NCBI RefSeq assembly: GCF_047654785.1
Contig: NZ_JASGKQ010000003.1
Span: 1,054,001-1,118,000 of the forward strand
DNA length: 64,000 nt
Direction: 5' to 3'
DNA from: Pelomonas sp047654785
GTDB taxonomy: Bacteria > Pseudomonadota > Gammaproteobacteria > Burkholderiales > Burkholderiaceae_C
Below, one piece after another: positions 16,637-26,056 of the stretch. The notes under the pieces are model-generated. The model searched no databases. It was given only the letters and a program-made list of their open reading frames with translations, and was not told where the DNA came from. Both the position numbers and the translations under genes were made by a program. Position 1 is the first letter of the stretch, and each line of letters begins with the position of its first letter.

Positions 16637-17284
16637 ATGGACCTGATGCACTTCCTCATCGATTTCATCCTGCACGTCGACCAGCACCTGGCCGGCTTCG
16701 TGCAGGCCTACGGCACCTGGGTGTACGCGCTGCTGTTCCTGATCATCTTCGTGGAGACCGGCCTGGTGGTGATGCCCTTCCTGCCGGGCGACTCGCTGCT
16801 GTTCGTCGTCGGCGCGCTGTGCGGCGCCGGCATGATGAGCCTGCCGCTGGCCATCGCCGTGCTGCTGGCGGCGGCCATCCTCGGCGACCAGGTCAACTAC
16901 CTGATCGGCCGGCGCATCGGCCCCAAGGTGTTCCAGTGGGAGCAGTCCCGCTTCTTCAACAAGCGCGCCTTCGACGCGGCCCATGCGTTCTACGAGGAGC
17001 GCGGCGGCATCACCATCGTGCTGGCCCGCTTCATGCCGTTCGTGCGCACCTTCGCGCCCTTCGTGGCCGGCGTCGCGGCGATGAGCCGTGGCAAGTTCAC
17101 GGCCTTCAACGTCGTCGGCGCGCTGGTCTGGGTGGTGGGCCTGACGCTGGCCGGCTACCTGTTCGGCAACCTGCCCTGGGTGCAGGCCAACCTGAGCAAG
17201 ATCATCTGGGCGCTGATCCTGATCCCGGGCCTGATCGTCATCGCCGGCGGCCTGAAGGGCCGCTTCCAGCGCCAGCCGGGCTGA
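16637..17284 (+). CDS. DedA-family membrane protein
   Basis: 215 aa. Family motifs are FVETGLVVMPFLPGDSLLF, the LGDQVNYLIGRRIG helix and FMPFVRTFAPFVAGVAAMSR with the conserved arginine. About five to six helices, including re-entrant segments. DedA proteins are inner-membrane lipid scramblases or flippases: members move undecaprenyl phosphate or phosphatidylethanolamine and support proton-motive-force homeostasis. Which lipid this one handles is not evident. The following histidine kinase starts 2 bases after the stop. Confidence 0.92.
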   Translation: MDLMHFLIDFILHVDQHLAGFVQAYGTWVYALLFLIIFVETGLVVMPFLPGDSLLFVVGALCGAGMMSLPLAIAVLLAAAILGDQVNYLIGRRIGPKVFQWEQSRFFNKRAFDAAHAFYEERGGITIVLARFMPFVRTFAPFVAGVAAMSRGKFTAFNVVGALVWVVGLTLAGYLFGNLPWVQANLSKIIWALILIPGLIVIAGGLKGRFQRQPG

Positions 17285-17286
17285 CC

Positions 17287-18654
17287 GTGAAGCCCTGGGC
17301 GGCCCTGTCCCTGCGCGGCCGCCTGTTCCTGCTCGCGCTGCTGCCGCTGCTGGCGTCGCTGCTGCTGATCGCCTTCGCGGTGCGCCAGCAGGAGCGCGCG
17401 CTGGCCGGGCGCGAGCATGCGCTGGTGCGGGCCAGCTACATGGAGGCGCGGCGCACCGAGCTCAAGCACTACGTGGACCTGGCCTTCAGCACGGTCAAGC
17501 CGCTGCTCGGCCGGCCCGGCGGGCAGCAGCAGGCGCTGCAAATCCTGCAGTCGCTGGACTACGGGCCGGACGGCTATTTCTTCGTCTACACGCTGGACGG
17601 CCGCGTGCTGATGCACTCGCGCCAGCCCGAGCTGGTCGGCCGCGACCTGTGGGCGCTGCGCGACCCGCAGGGCCGGCCGACCATCCAGCGGCTGGTCGCG
17701 CGCGCCCGGGCCGGCGGCGGCTATGTGGAATACCTGTGGCGCCAGCCGTCCAGCAGCCTGCAGGGGCCCAAGCTGGGCTATGTGGTGGCCGTGCCCGAGT
17801 GGGGCTGGATGCTGGGCACGGGGCTGTACCTGGACGGCATCGAGGCGACCATGGCCGAGCTGGAGCGCGGCGCGCGCCAGAACATCACCGCGACGCTGCT
17901 GTGGGTGGGCGCGGTGGCGGTGGTCGGCGTGGCGCTGATCAGCGCCGGGGCGCTGGCGCTGAACCTCAGCGAGCACCGCAGCGTCGAGGCCAAGCTGCGC
18001 GCGCTGGCCCGCGAGGTGGTGCAGAGCCAGGAGGACGAACGCGCCCGGCTGGCCCGCGAGCTGCACGACGGCGTCAGCCAGGCGCTGGTGGCGACCAAGC
18101 TGCTGATCGAGTCGGCCCAGCAGGAGCCCGGCGGCGCCGAGCGGCTGCAGGCGCTGGCGCTGAAGCGGCTGAACAGTGCGCTCGCGGAGGTGCGCCACCT
18201 GTCGCATGCGCTGCGCCCGGCGCTGCTGGACACGCTGGGGCTGCCGGCCGCGCTGCAGCACCTGGCCGGCGAGTTCGACGCGGCCGGCGGCACCCGCTTC
18301 GAGGCTGCGGTGTCGGGCGAGGAGCTGGCGCTGCCCGAGGCCGTGAAGACGGCGCTGTTCCGCATCGCGCAGGAGGCGCTGAACAATGCCGCGCGCCACG
18401 CGCGGGCCTCGCGCGTGAGCGTGGCGCTGCGCTTCGAGCCGCGCGGCGGCCTGTCGCTGCAGGTGGCGGACGACGGCCGCGGCTTCGACGCCGAGGCCGC
18501 CCAGGCCGTGGCCGACCGGGGCCTGGGCCTGCGCAGCATGCGTGAGCGCGCCGCTGCGCTGGGCGCGCGGCTGGCGCTGGACACCGCGCCGGGCCGCGGC
18601 TGCCGGCTTGCGGTCACACTGTCGGCCGCCGACCTCGCCCGCATCGCCGCATGA
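17287..18654 (+). CDS. Sensor histidine kinase, Cache domain plus NarL-type kinase
   Basis: 455 aa from a GTG start. Transmembrane helices are near residues 10-30 and 205-228. Between them is a single-Cache periplasmic domain (LDYGPDGYFFVYTLDGRVLMHS, GWMLGTGLYLDGI), typical for small carboxylates or similar ligands. The HisKA_3 dimerisation helix has ARLARELHDGVSQALVATK (phospho-accepting His near residue 260), and the HATPase has EALNNAARHA, ADDGRGF and RGLGLRSM. The stop overlaps the response-regulator start (ATGA), so it forms a two-component pair. Targets are unknown. Confidence 0.9.
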   Translation: MKPWAALSLRGRLFLLALLPLLASLLLIAFAVRQQERALAGREHALVRASYMEARRTELKHYVDLAFSTVKPLLGRPGGQQQALQILQSLDYGPDGYFFVYTLDGRVLMHSRQPELVGRDLWALRDPQGRPTIQRLVARARAGGGYVEYLWRQPSSSLQGPKLGYVVAVPEWGWMLGTGLYLDGIEATMAELERGARQNITATLLWVGAVAVVGVALISAGALALNLSEHRSVEAKLRALAREVVQSQEDERARLARELHDGVSQALVATKLLIESAQQEPGGAERLQALALKRLNSALAEVRHLSHALRPALLDTLGLPAALQHLAGEFDAAGGTRFEAAVSGEELALPEAVKTALFRIAQEALNNAARHARASRVSVALRFEPRGGLSLQVADDGRGFDAEAAQAVADRGLGLRSMRERAAALGARLALDTAPGRGCRLAVTLSAADLARIAA

Positions 18655-19286
18655 CGACTCCCGCCGCCCCCATCCGCATCCTGCTCGTCGACGACCACCC
18701 GATGGTGCGCGAGGGCCTGGTGGCGCGGCTGCAGGCGGTGCCGCGCTTCGACGTGGTGGGCGAGGCCGGCGGCCGCGCCGAGGCGCTGGCGCAGCTGCAG
18801 CACGGTGCGCCCGACGTGGTGCTGATGGACGTGGGGCTGAAGGACGGCAACGGCATCGCGCTGGGCGCCGAGATGCTGGCGGCGCGGCCGGCCATGAAGC
18901 TGCTGATGTTCAGCATGTACGACAACCCGGAGTACGTGCAGCGCGCGCTGACCGCCGGCGCGCGGGGCTATGTGCTGAAGGACGCGCCGGCCAGCGAGAT
19001 CGTCTCGGCCATCGACGCGGTGGCCGCCGGCGGCACCTTCCTGAGCGCGGCCGTGTCGGGCCGGCTGTTCCGCGGCCAGGCGCCGCGGCCGGTGCTGACG
19101 CCGCGCGAGAGCGAGATCCTGGGCCAGCTGGGGCAGGGCGCGTCCAGCAAGCAGATCGCCCGCGACCTGGACCTGTCGGTGCGCACCGTCGAGGCGCACC
19201 GGCAGAGCATCAAGCGCAAGCTCGGGCTGGACGGGCAGGCGGAGCTGATCCGCTACGCGGTCGAGCACGCCCGCCAGGCGCGCTGA
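18651..19286 (+). CDS. NarL/FixJ-family response regulator
   Basis: 211 aa. The receiver domain has ILLVDDHPMVREGL, phospho-acceptor Asp near residue 60 in VVLMDVGLKDGNG, and the conserved Lys in GYVLKDA. The C-terminal LuxR-type HTH has LTPRESEILGQLGQGASSKQIARDL and VRTVEAHRQSIKRKLGL. It is coupled to the upstream kinase by a 4-base overlap. It probably activates promoters in response to the Cache-domain ligand; no obvious target is adjacent, since the next gene is convergent. Confidence 0.92.
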   Translation: MTTPAAPIRILLVDDHPMVREGLVARLQAVPRFDVVGEAGGRAEALAQLQHGAPDVVLMDVGLKDGNGIALGAEMLAARPAMKLLMFSMYDNPEYVQRALTAGARGYVLKDAPASEIVSAIDAVAAGGTFLSAAVSGRLFRGQAPRPVLTPRESEILGQLGQGASSKQIARDLDLSVRTVEAHRQSIKRKLGLDGQAELIRYAVEHARQAR

Positions 19287-19307
19287 CCCGCGCAGCCCCG
19301 CCGCCGC

Positions 19308-22034
19308 TCAGAGCCGCCAGCTGGCGCTGACGCCGTAGGTGCGGCCGAGCACGTCATAGGTGTCGGGGTAGGTGCCGAAGGTCGCGGCGTTGGTGGGCGC
19401 GGGCGGCTTCCTGTTGGTCAGGTTGCCGATGCCGAAGCTCAGCGTCATGCCCTGGACCGACGCCGGGCGGTAGGCCAGGTTGAGGTCGAAGCTGTCCTGC
19501 GCGGCGATGGTCTCGGTGGCGTTGGCGGCCGAGTCGCGCACCTTGCCGATGCGTTTCCAGACCACGCCGGCCGTCAGCCGCGGCATGACCCAGGTGGCGC
19601 CGACGCGGTGGCGGTAGTCGGGCGCGACCAGCGAGACGCTGTCGGACGAGCAGTTGGCGCCGAACGTGCCCTTGCAGTCCAGCGGCGACAGCGTGGCGTT
19701 GCGCTGCAGCGTGTACTTGGTGACGACGCTGCCCATGAAGCTCAGGTCCAGCTGCTCGCCCGCCCGCCCGAACGGCGCCTTCTGCTGCCAGCGCAGCTCG
19801 ACGTCGTAGCCGCGCTGCTCCATGGTGCCCAGGTTCATGTCGGTGACGAAGGCGTCCTTGATGCGGCCGGTGGCGGGGTCGCGGGTGACGGCGCCGCACA
19901 GCGGGTTGCCGGGCGTCGGGTCGGTGATGTAGCAGTTGGTGAGCGCCGCCACGGGCTGGATCTGGCCCACCGCGTCGCGCAGGCGCAGGTGGTAGAAGTC
20001 CACCGTCGCCGACAGGCCGGGCAGGGCGGTCGGCGTCAGCACGAAGCCCAGCGTGCGGGTGTTGCCCTTCTCGGGGCGGATGTCGGGGTTGCCGCCGAAG
20101 AAGTAGCCGCCGGGCAGGTTGGCGGGGTCGAGCGAGTCGTAGGCGCCGACGGCCGGGGCGCCGAGCCGCTGGCACTGCTCCTGGCTGGCGCCGCTGCCGG
20201 CGATCACGCAGGGGTCGCCGAGATAGCGCGACTGCAGCCGCGGCACGGTGCGCAGATTGGCGAACGGGATGCTGAACACCGGGTTGGAGAACTCGCCGAA
20301 GTTCGGCTCGCGGATGACCTTCTGGCGGCTGCCGCGCAGGCGCAGGTCGTCGACGACCTGCCAGTTGAACGCGAGCTTGTCGGTGTCGTGCGTGCCGCCC
20401 TCGCCGACGCTGCGCTCGTACTTGCTGCGGCGGAAGGCCGCCTCCAGCTCCAGGCGCTTGAAGGCCGGCAGGTTCTTCAGCAGCGGCAGCTTGAGTTCGG
20501 CATAGGCCTCGTCGGCGTCGAGCTTGGGCGGCCGGGCGGGCGGGGTCTCGACGCTCTGGCTGAAGGAGCCGGACAGGGCCTGGTCGTAGCCGAATTCGCC
20601 GCGCTCGCGGCGGGCCTCGATGCCGACGGCAAACTGCGGCGCGCCGGCCGGCAGCCGGTCGAGCCAGCCGATGCTGCCGCTCACGGTCGCGGCGGCCACG
20701 GTCTGGCGGCGCACGCGCGTGCCGTAGCTCCAGTCCTGCGCCAAGCTGGAGAGGTCGGCGCCCGGCCCGAACAGGTCCACGCTGTTGACCAGCGCGGCGA
20801 AGCGGGACTTGACGCCGTCGCCGCGCACGACGATGTCCTCGGCGCTGCGGCCGGTCTGCACATAGACGTCCCAGTCGATGTCGTCGGTGAACGAGCCGCG
20901 CAGGCCCAGCTGGGCCTGGCTGGTGGTGCGCTCGTTGCGGGCGGTCTGCACGCCCAGCTCGCCCAGGCTGCGGTTGATGTTGACCTGCGCGACGCCGTTG
21001 ACGAAGGTCATCAGCGCCTTCGCCTCGGCCGGGAAATAGGGGTTGTCCTCGCGGATGCCGTAGACGCCGTTCACCACCGCAGGCGCCTGGCCCAGCCGCG
21101 GGGCGCCGGTGGTTTCGCTGCTGCTGACCATGAAGCGGCCGTAGGCCTCGACGTCCGCGCCCAGGTCGGCCGTGAAGAAGACCGAGCCGTTGATCCGCTT
21201 CATCGGCTGCACCAGCAGGTAGTCGGCGGCGTAGTTCGTCGTCTGCGGCGTGGTCGTGAAGGCGCCGCGGGCGTCAGCCGAGAAGGTGCGGCCGCTGACG
21301 ACGTCGCGGTAGTTGCCGCCGTTGCCGGCCACCGTGGCCGCGCCGCGCAAGGCCCAGTCCGCGCGGTCGCCGGCCAGCAGCGCGTCGCGCTGCGCGTACT
21401 CGACGAAGCCGACGACGTGCGCGTTGCCGAAGCGGCGGCCGGCCGTCACGCTGGCCGCCGTCGTGCTGCCGCCGCCGCTGGCCTGGCTGCGGTTCAGGTC
21501 CAGGCGGACGCCGTCGAAGCGGTCGTCCATGATGAAGTTCACCACCCCGGCCACCGCGTCGGCCCCGTAGACGGCGGCGGCGCCGCCGGTCAGCACGTCC
21601 ACCTGCTTGATCAGCGTGGCCGGGATGAAGTTCACGTCCACCGCGTTGCGGAAGCTGAAGGGCACGGCGCGCGTGCCGTTGATCAGCACCAGCGTGCGGT
21701 TCTGGCCCATGTTGCGCAGGTCCAGCGTCTGGGCGCCGAAGGCGTCGCTGCCGACGTTGGTGCTGTTCACGCCGCCGGCGAGCTGCGGCAGCTTGGACGA
21801 GAAGTCCTCCACCGTCACCGCGCGCCCGAGCGCGATGTCCTGGGCGCCGAAGCTGCTGACCGGGCTGGTGCCGCTGAGCTCGACCGACTTGATGCGCGTG
21901 CCGGTGATGACGACCGCCTCGACCTTCTGGACGTCCGCCGTCTGTTGCGCGAGGCAGGCCTGCGAGGCCAGCGCCAGCAGGCTCAGCGCGAAGCCGGCGC
22001 GGCGGGTGGTGGGGTGGGTGGGGGTCGATGTCAT
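19308..22034 (-). CDS. TonB-dependent outer-membrane receptor
   Basis: 908 aa. A signal peptide (ends SQACLAQ) is followed by a TonB-box-like VEAVVITGTRIK. The plug domain has NMGQNRTLVLINGTRAVP and VDVLTGGAAAVYGADAVAGVVNF, the barrel is long, and a C-terminal aromatic strand ends in SASWRL. It resembles the large SusC-unlike receptors of Burkholderiales and Xanthomonadales for sugars or oligopeptides. No iron-related gene is nearby. A GntR/HutC regulator lies directly upstream on the same strand, with a matching bipartite motif before both genes. I infer uptake of a sugar or amine-type nutrient. Confidence 0.9.
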   Translation of the reverse strand: MTSTPTHPTTRRAGFALSLLALASQACLAQQTADVQKVEAVVITGTRIKSVELSGTSPVSSFGAQDIALGRAVTVEDFSSKLPQLAGGVNSTNVGSDAFGAQTLDLRNMGQNRTLVLINGTRAVPFSFRNAVDVNFIPATLIKQVDVLTGGAAAVYGADAVAGVVNFIMDDRFDGVRLDLNRSQASGGGSTTAASVTAGRRFGNAHVVGFVEYAQRDALLAGDRADWALRGAATVAGNGGNYRDVVSGRTFSADARGAFTTTPQTTNYAADYLLVQPMKRINGSVFFTADLGADVEAYGRFMVSSSETTGAPRLGQAPAVVNGVYGIREDNPYFPAEAKALMTFVNGVAQVNINRSLGELGVQTARNERTTSQAQLGLRGSFTDDIDWDVYVQTGRSAEDIVVRGDGVKSRFAALVNSVDLFGPGADLSSLAQDWSYGTRVRRQTVAAATVSGSIGWLDRLPAGAPQFAVGIEARRERGEFGYDQALSGSFSQSVETPPARPPKLDADEAYAELKLPLLKNLPAFKRLELEAAFRRSKYERSVGEGGTHDTDKLAFNWQVVDDLRLRGSRQKVIREPNFGEFSNPVFSIPFANLRTVPRLQSRYLGDPCVIAGSGASQEQCQRLGAPAVGAYDSLDPANLPGGYFFGGNPDIRPEKGNTRTLGFVLTPTALPGLSATVDFYHLRLRDAVGQIQPVAALTNCYITDPTPGNPLCGAVTRDPATGRIKDAFVTDMNLGTMEQRGYDVELRWQQKAPFGRAGEQLDLSFMGSVVTKYTLQRNATLSPLDCKGTFGANCSSDSVSLVAPDYRHRVGATWVMPRLTAGVVWKRIGKVRDSAANATETIAAQDSFDLNLAYRPASVQGMTLSFGIGNLTNRKPPAPTNAATFGTYPDTYDVLGRTYGVSASWRL

Positions 22035-22057
22035 GGCGCACTCCGGTTGAATGCCGA

Positions 22058-22080
22058 CATAGTACCTACATAGAACCAAT
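22058..22080 (-). promoter_or_regulatory. Candidate GntR operator before the TonB receptor
   Basis: On the minus strand this 23-bp site begins ATTGGTT and, 8 bases on, has GGTACTAT. The same two blocks with the same spacing occur in front of the gntR gene at 22909-22931. The site lies 24 bases upstream of the receptor start, in an AT-rich pocket that also holds the likely promoter. Confidence 0.55.
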
Positions 22081-22125
22081 TTTTGATCTTTGGTATTTCC
22101 GGACGGCGTGAGCGCTTGACATCCG

Positions 22126-22869
22126 TCAGGTGACCAGCTCGGCGACGAAGTCGAAGCTGTCGGCGCGGTAGACGGACACGGTGCGCTCGATGGCGCGCCC
22201 GTCGCGGCCGAAGCCCACGCGCTCCACCAGCAGGCCGGCCGAGCCGGGCGCGACGGCCAGCAGCCGGGCCTGCTCCTCGTCCAGCAGCGTGGCGGTGAGG
22301 CGCTGCAGCGCCCGCACCGGCCGGCGCCCGAGCGCTTCGAGCGCCTGGTACAGCGAGTCGCCGACGGCGTCCAGCGCCGGCAGCGCGCTGCCCACCACGG
22401 TGGCGGTCTCGATGGCCATCGGCCGCCCGTCCGCGCGGCGCAGGCGATGGAAGCGGTAGACCGTGGAGCCCGGGCTCAGCCCCAGCTTGAGCGCCTCGTC
22501 GGCGCTGACGACGCCCTCGCTGCGTCGCAGCCATTCGCTGCTGGGCACCAGGCCGCGCGCCCGCATGTCCTCCGAGAACGAGGACAGCTTGCCGAACTGC
22601 TTCTCGACGTGGGGCGCGGGCGCGACGAAATTGCCGGCGCCGCGCCGGGAGATCAGCAGGCCGTCCGTCGCCAGCGCGTCCAGCGCCTTGCGCACCGTGA
22701 TGCGGGAGACGCCGAGGCGGGCGGCGAGCTCCCGTTCCGGCGGCAGCGAGTCGTCCGGCCCGAGGACGCCCGCGCCGATGGCCTGGCGCAGCGCCCGCTC
22801 CAGCTGCACGTACAGGGGAAGGCTGCCCGAGGGGTCGAGCTTGGGGAGGTGGGAGATCAGCGGGGCCAC
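22126..22869 (-). CDS. GntR/HutC-family transcriptional regulator
   Basis: 247 aa from a GTG start. The N-terminal winged helix has SLPPERELAARLGVSRITVRKALDAL. The UTRA effector domain has FSEDMRARGLVPSSEWLRRSEG, VYRFHRLRRADGRPMAIETA and a C-terminal SVYRADSFDFVAEL. HutC-subfamily repressors sense sugar phosphates, histidine derivatives or similar. It lies 91 bases upstream of the TonB receptor and is divergent from the methyltransferase. Shared motifs before both promoters suggest autoregulation plus receptor control. Confidence 0.9.
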   Translation of the reverse strand: MAPLISHLPKLDPSGSLPLYVQLERALRQAIGAGVLGPDDSLPPERELAARLGVSRITVRKALDALATDGLLISRRGAGNFVAPAPHVEKQFGKLSSFSEDMRARGLVPSSEWLRRSEGVVSADEALKLGLSPGSTVYRFHRLRRADGRPMAIETATVVGSALPALDAVGDSLYQALEALGRRPVRALQRLTATLLDEEQARLLAVAPGSAGLLVERVGFGRDGRAIERTVSVYRADSFDFVAELVT

Positions 22870-22908
22870 GACGGCGGGGGAGGAGGGCGGCGCCGGAAAG
22901 GTATCACG

Positions 22909-22931
22909 ATTGGTTATGCATTGGTACTATT
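22909..22931 (+). promoter_or_regulatory. Candidate GntR operator in the gntR/methyltransferase gap
   Basis: ATTGGTT, 8 other bases, then GGTACTAT. This is the same bipartite pattern as 22058-22080: about 16 of 23 positions agree, and the two GGT cores are 11 bases apart. It sits between the divergent starts of gntR and the methyltransferase gene. Confidence 0.55.
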
Positions 22932-22956
22932 CTGGCGACCATTGAAGGAGGCTGGC

Positions 22957-23655
22957 ATGCCGTTGAACGCTCCCGGGCCCGCGAGCCCGCGGGACCTGCT
23001 CGGGCTGTGGCGCAGCAATGCGGCGCCATGGGTCGATGCCGTGCGCGGGCGCCGCATCGAGAGCCGCCGCGTGGCCACCGATGCCGCCGTCGTGCAGGCG
23101 GTGCTGGCCGCCGCGCCGCGCCGCGTGCTCGACGTGGGCTGCGGCGAAGGCTGGCTCAGCCGCTGCCTGGCCGCGCAGGGGGTGGCGGTGCTGGGCGTCG
23201 ACGCCATCCCGGCGCTGGTGGAAAGCGCCCGTGCCGCCAGCGGGGCGGACGGCGCCCGGTTCGCCACCGCCCGCTTCGACCAGCTCGACGATGCCGCCTA
23301 CGCGGGCTTCGACCTCTGGGTCTGCAACTTCAGCCTCTTCCATCCCGACGACGCGCTGCACCTGCTGCGGGCGGCCGCGGCCCGGCTGGCGCCGCGCGGC
23401 AGGCTGGTGATCCAGACCCTGCACGCCAACGCGGCCCAGGCCGATGCCGACGGCTGGCAGCCCGGCAGCTGGGGGCCTTGCGGCGGCGACTTCGCCGAGC
23501 CCATCCCCTGGTATTTCCGCAGCCTGGCGTCCTGGCGGGCGCTGCTGGCGGCGGCCGGCTTCGGCGCGCCGCAGCTGCGGGAGCCCGCCCACCCCGGGAC
23601 CGGCGCGGCCCTGTCCTACCTGCTGGTGGCCGCGTGCTTGCGGGTTGACCCTTAG
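22957..23655 (+). CDS. Class I SAM-dependent methyltransferase
   Basis: 232 aa. The SAM-binding motif I is RRVLDVGCGEGWLSRCLAAQ, followed by VLGVDAIPALVESAR and FDLWVCNFSLFHPDDALHLL. The C-terminal part has GDFAEPIPWYFRSLASWRALL, like UbiE/Methyltransf_25 proteins. The ATG at 22957 follows a good ribbon of Shine-Dalgarno bases (AAGGAGG). The substrate is unknown. It is divergent from gntR and could belong to its regulon, though Burkholderiales methyltransferases of this type are also found alone. Confidence 0.82.
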   Translation: MPLNAPGPASPRDLLGLWRSNAAPWVDAVRGRRIESRRVATDAAVVQAVLAAAPRRVLDVGCGEGWLSRCLAAQGVAVLGVDAIPALVESARAASGADGARFATARFDQLDDAAYAGFDLWVCNFSLFHPDDALHLLRAAAARLAPRGRLVIQTLHANAAQADADGWQPGSWGPCGGDFAEPIPWYFRSLASWRALLAAAGFGAPQLREPAHPGTGAALSYLLVAACLRVDP

Positions 23656-23774
23656 GTGATGCCGCGCGGCCGGCCCGCGTGGCTTGACCGATGCCCGGCG
23701 GCGCTGCGTTGCCGACACTGCGCGCACGGCAGCGCATGCCCCTTCGACGTGCGCGCCGACAAACGGAGACAAGC

Positions 23775-25841
23775 ATGTCGAATCTGCGCCGCCACCTCGC
23801 GTGGGCGGGTGTCGCCCTCCTGGGCGCCGCGTCCCTGGCCACCGTGGCCCTGAGCCGGGGCGAGACGATCAGCGCGCTGTGGGTCGTGGCCGCCGCGCTG
23901 TGCACCTACCTGATCGCCTACCGCTACTACAGCCTGTTCATCGCCGACAAGGTGCTGGGGCTGGACGGCCGGCGCCAGACGCCGGCCTGGAAGTACAACG
24001 ACGGGCTGGACTACGTGCCGACCAACAAGCATGTGCTGTTCGGCCACCATTTCGCGGCGATCGCCGGCGCCGGCCCGCTGGTGGGCCCGGTGCTCGCGGC
24101 GCAGATGGGCTACCTGCCGGGGCTGCTGTGGATCCTGGCCGGCGTGGTGTTCGCCGGCGCGGTGCAGGACTTCATCGTGCTGTTCATCTCCACGCGCCGC
24201 GACGGCCGCTCGCTCGGCGACCTCGTCAAGCAGGAGATGGGCACCATCCCGGGCCTGATCGCGCTGTTCGGCGCGTTCATGATCATGATCATCATCCTGG
24301 CGGTGCTGGCGCTGATCGTCGTGAAGGCGCTGGCGGACTCGCCCTGGGGCCTGTTCACCGTGGCGGCGACCATCCCGGTGGCGCTGTTCATGGGCGTGTA
24401 CCTGCGCTTCATCCGCCCGGGCCGCATCGGCGAGGTGTCGGTGATCGGCTTCGCGCTGCTGATGGCGGCGATCTTCGGCGGCCAGTGGGTCAGCGAGCAC
24501 CCGACGCTGTCGCACCTGTTCACGCTGGCGCCGACGACGCTGGTCTGGCTGCTGATCGGCTACGGCTTCGTCGCCGCGTGCATCCCGGTGTGGCTGCTGC
24601 TGGCGCCGCGCGACTACCTCAGCACCTTCCTGAAGATCGGCACCATCGTCGCGCTGGCCATCGGCATCGTCGTCGTCGCGCCGCCGCTGAAGATGCCGGC
24701 GCTGACGCAGTTCGCCGCCGGCAACGGCCCGGTCTGGGCGGGCAACCTGTTCCCCTTCCTGTTCATCACCATCGCCTGCGGCGCGGTGTCGGGCTTCCAT
24801 GCGCTGATCTCGTCGGGCACGTCGCCGAAGCTGCTGGAGAACGAGACCCACGCCCGCTACATCGGTTACGGCGGCATGCTGGCCGAGAGCTTCGTCGCGG
24901 TGATGGCGCTGGTCGCGGCCTCGTGCATCGAGCCGGGCGTGTACTTCGCGATGAACAGCCCGGCCGCCGTGGTCGGCAAGGACGCGGCGAGCGTCGCGCA
25001 GACGCTGTCCACCTGGGGCTTCGTCATCACGCCCGAGATGCTGACGCAGGCCGCGTCGGACGTGGGCGAGAAGACCATCCTGGCCCGCGCCGGCGGCGCG
25101 CCGACGCTGGCCGTCGGCATGGCCGAGATCCTGCACCAGGTGGTGGGCGGCAAGGCCATGATGGCCTTCTGGTACCACTTCGCCATCCTGTTCGAGGCGC
25201 TGTTCATCCTGACCGCGGTGGACGCCGGCACCCGCGCCGGCCGCTTCATGCTGCAGGACCTGCTGGGCAGCTTCGTGCCGTCGCTGAAGCGCACCGAGAG
25301 CTGGGTGGCCAACCTGATCGCCACCGGCCTGTGCGTGGCGGCCTGGGGCTATTTCCTGTACCAGGGCGTCGTCGATCCGCTGGGCGGCATCAACACGCTG
25401 TGGCCGCTGTTCGGCATCGCCAACCAGATGCTGGCCGCCGTCGCGCTGCTGCTGGGCACGGTCGTCATCTTCAAGATGAAGAAGGACCGCTACGCCTGGG
25501 TGACGGCGCTGCCCGCCGCCTGGCTGCTGGTCTGCACGATGAGCGCGGGCTGGCTGAAGATCTTCTCCAGCGACCCCAAGCTCGGCTTCCTGGCCCATGC
25601 CGACAAGTACGCCGACGCGATCGCGCGCGGCGAGGTGCTGGCGCCCGCGAAGTCGCTGGCGGCGATGGGGCGCGTGGTGTTCAACGACCGGCTGGACGCC
25701 GCGCTGTGCGCGCTGTTCATGGGCGTGGTGATCAGCGTGCTGGTCTACAGCGTCAAGTCCGTGCTGGCGGCGCGCCGCAGCGGCCGCCCGACGGTGCAGG
25801 AAACCGCCTTCGTGGCGCTGCCGGCGGGCCAGCATGCGTGA
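23775..25841 (+). CDS. cstA: CstA-family peptide/pyruvate transporter
   Basis: 688 aa with many transmembrane helices. CstA motifs are HHFAAIAGAGPLVGPVLAAQ, MGYLPGLLWILAGVVFAGAVQDF, HALISSGTSPKLLENE and FGIANQMLAAVALLLGT. In enterics CstA and BtsT import peptides or pyruvate. An ATG at 23775 with CGGAG 7 bases upstream is the best start. It overlaps ybdD by 8 bases. The 119-bp gap upstream has no other gene, and I see no clear promoter in it. Confidence 0.94.
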   Translation: MSNLRRHLAWAGVALLGAASLATVALSRGETISALWVVAAALCTYLIAYRYYSLFIADKVLGLDGRRQTPAWKYNDGLDYVPTNKHVLFGHHFAAIAGAGPLVGPVLAAQMGYLPGLLWILAGVVFAGAVQDFIVLFISTRRDGRSLGDLVKQEMGTIPGLIALFGAFMIMIIILAVLALIVVKALADSPWGLFTVAATIPVALFMGVYLRFIRPGRIGEVSVIGFALLMAAIFGGQWVSEHPTLSHLFTLAPTTLVWLLIGYGFVAACIPVWLLLAPRDYLSTFLKIGTIVALAIGIVVVAPPLKMPALTQFAAGNGPVWAGNLFPFLFITIACGAVSGFHALISSGTSPKLLENETHARYIGYGGMLAESFVAVMALVAASCIEPGVYFAMNSPAAVVGKDAASVAQTLSTWGFVITPEMLTQAASDVGEKTILARAGGAPTLAVGMAEILHQVVGGKAMMAFWYHFAILFEALFILTAVDAGTRAGRFMLQDLLGSFVPSLKRTESWVANLIATGLCVAAWGYFLYQGVVDPLGGINTLWPLFGIANQMLAAVALLLGTVVIFKMKKDRYAWVTALPAAWLLVCTMSAGWLKIFSSDPKLGFLAHADKYADAIARGEVLAPAKSLAAMGRVVFNDRLDAALCALFMGVVISVLVYSVKSVLAARRSGRPTVQETAFVALPAGQHA

Positions 25842-26049
25842 GCGCCTGGGCGGCCTGGCCCGCGACGCCGCCCTCGCCGGGCGCTATCTGACGCAGAGCC
25901 TGCGCCTGATGGTGGGCGTGCCGGACTACGGCGGCTACCTGGCCCACCACCGCGCGACCCACCCGGACCGCGAGCCCATGAGCTACGAGGAATTCTTCAG
26001 GGAGCGGCAGGCCGCGCGCTACAGCGCGCGCGTCGGCAAGTGCTGCTGA
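25834..26049 (+). CDS. ybdD: YbdD/YjiX-family small protein (DUF466)
   Basis: 71 aa. The YGGYLAHHRATHPDREPMSYEEFFRERQ segment (residues 32-59) is diagnostic for the DUF466 family, which is almost always encoded directly after cstA or btsT. In E. coli such proteins are needed for the transporter's activity. It overlaps the cstA end by 8 bases. The C-terminal CC is typical. Confidence 0.92.
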   Translation: MRERLGGLARDAALAGRYLTQSLRLMVGVPDYGGYLAHHRATHPDREPMSYEEFFRERQAARYSARVGKCC

Positions 26050-26056
26050 GCCGCCT

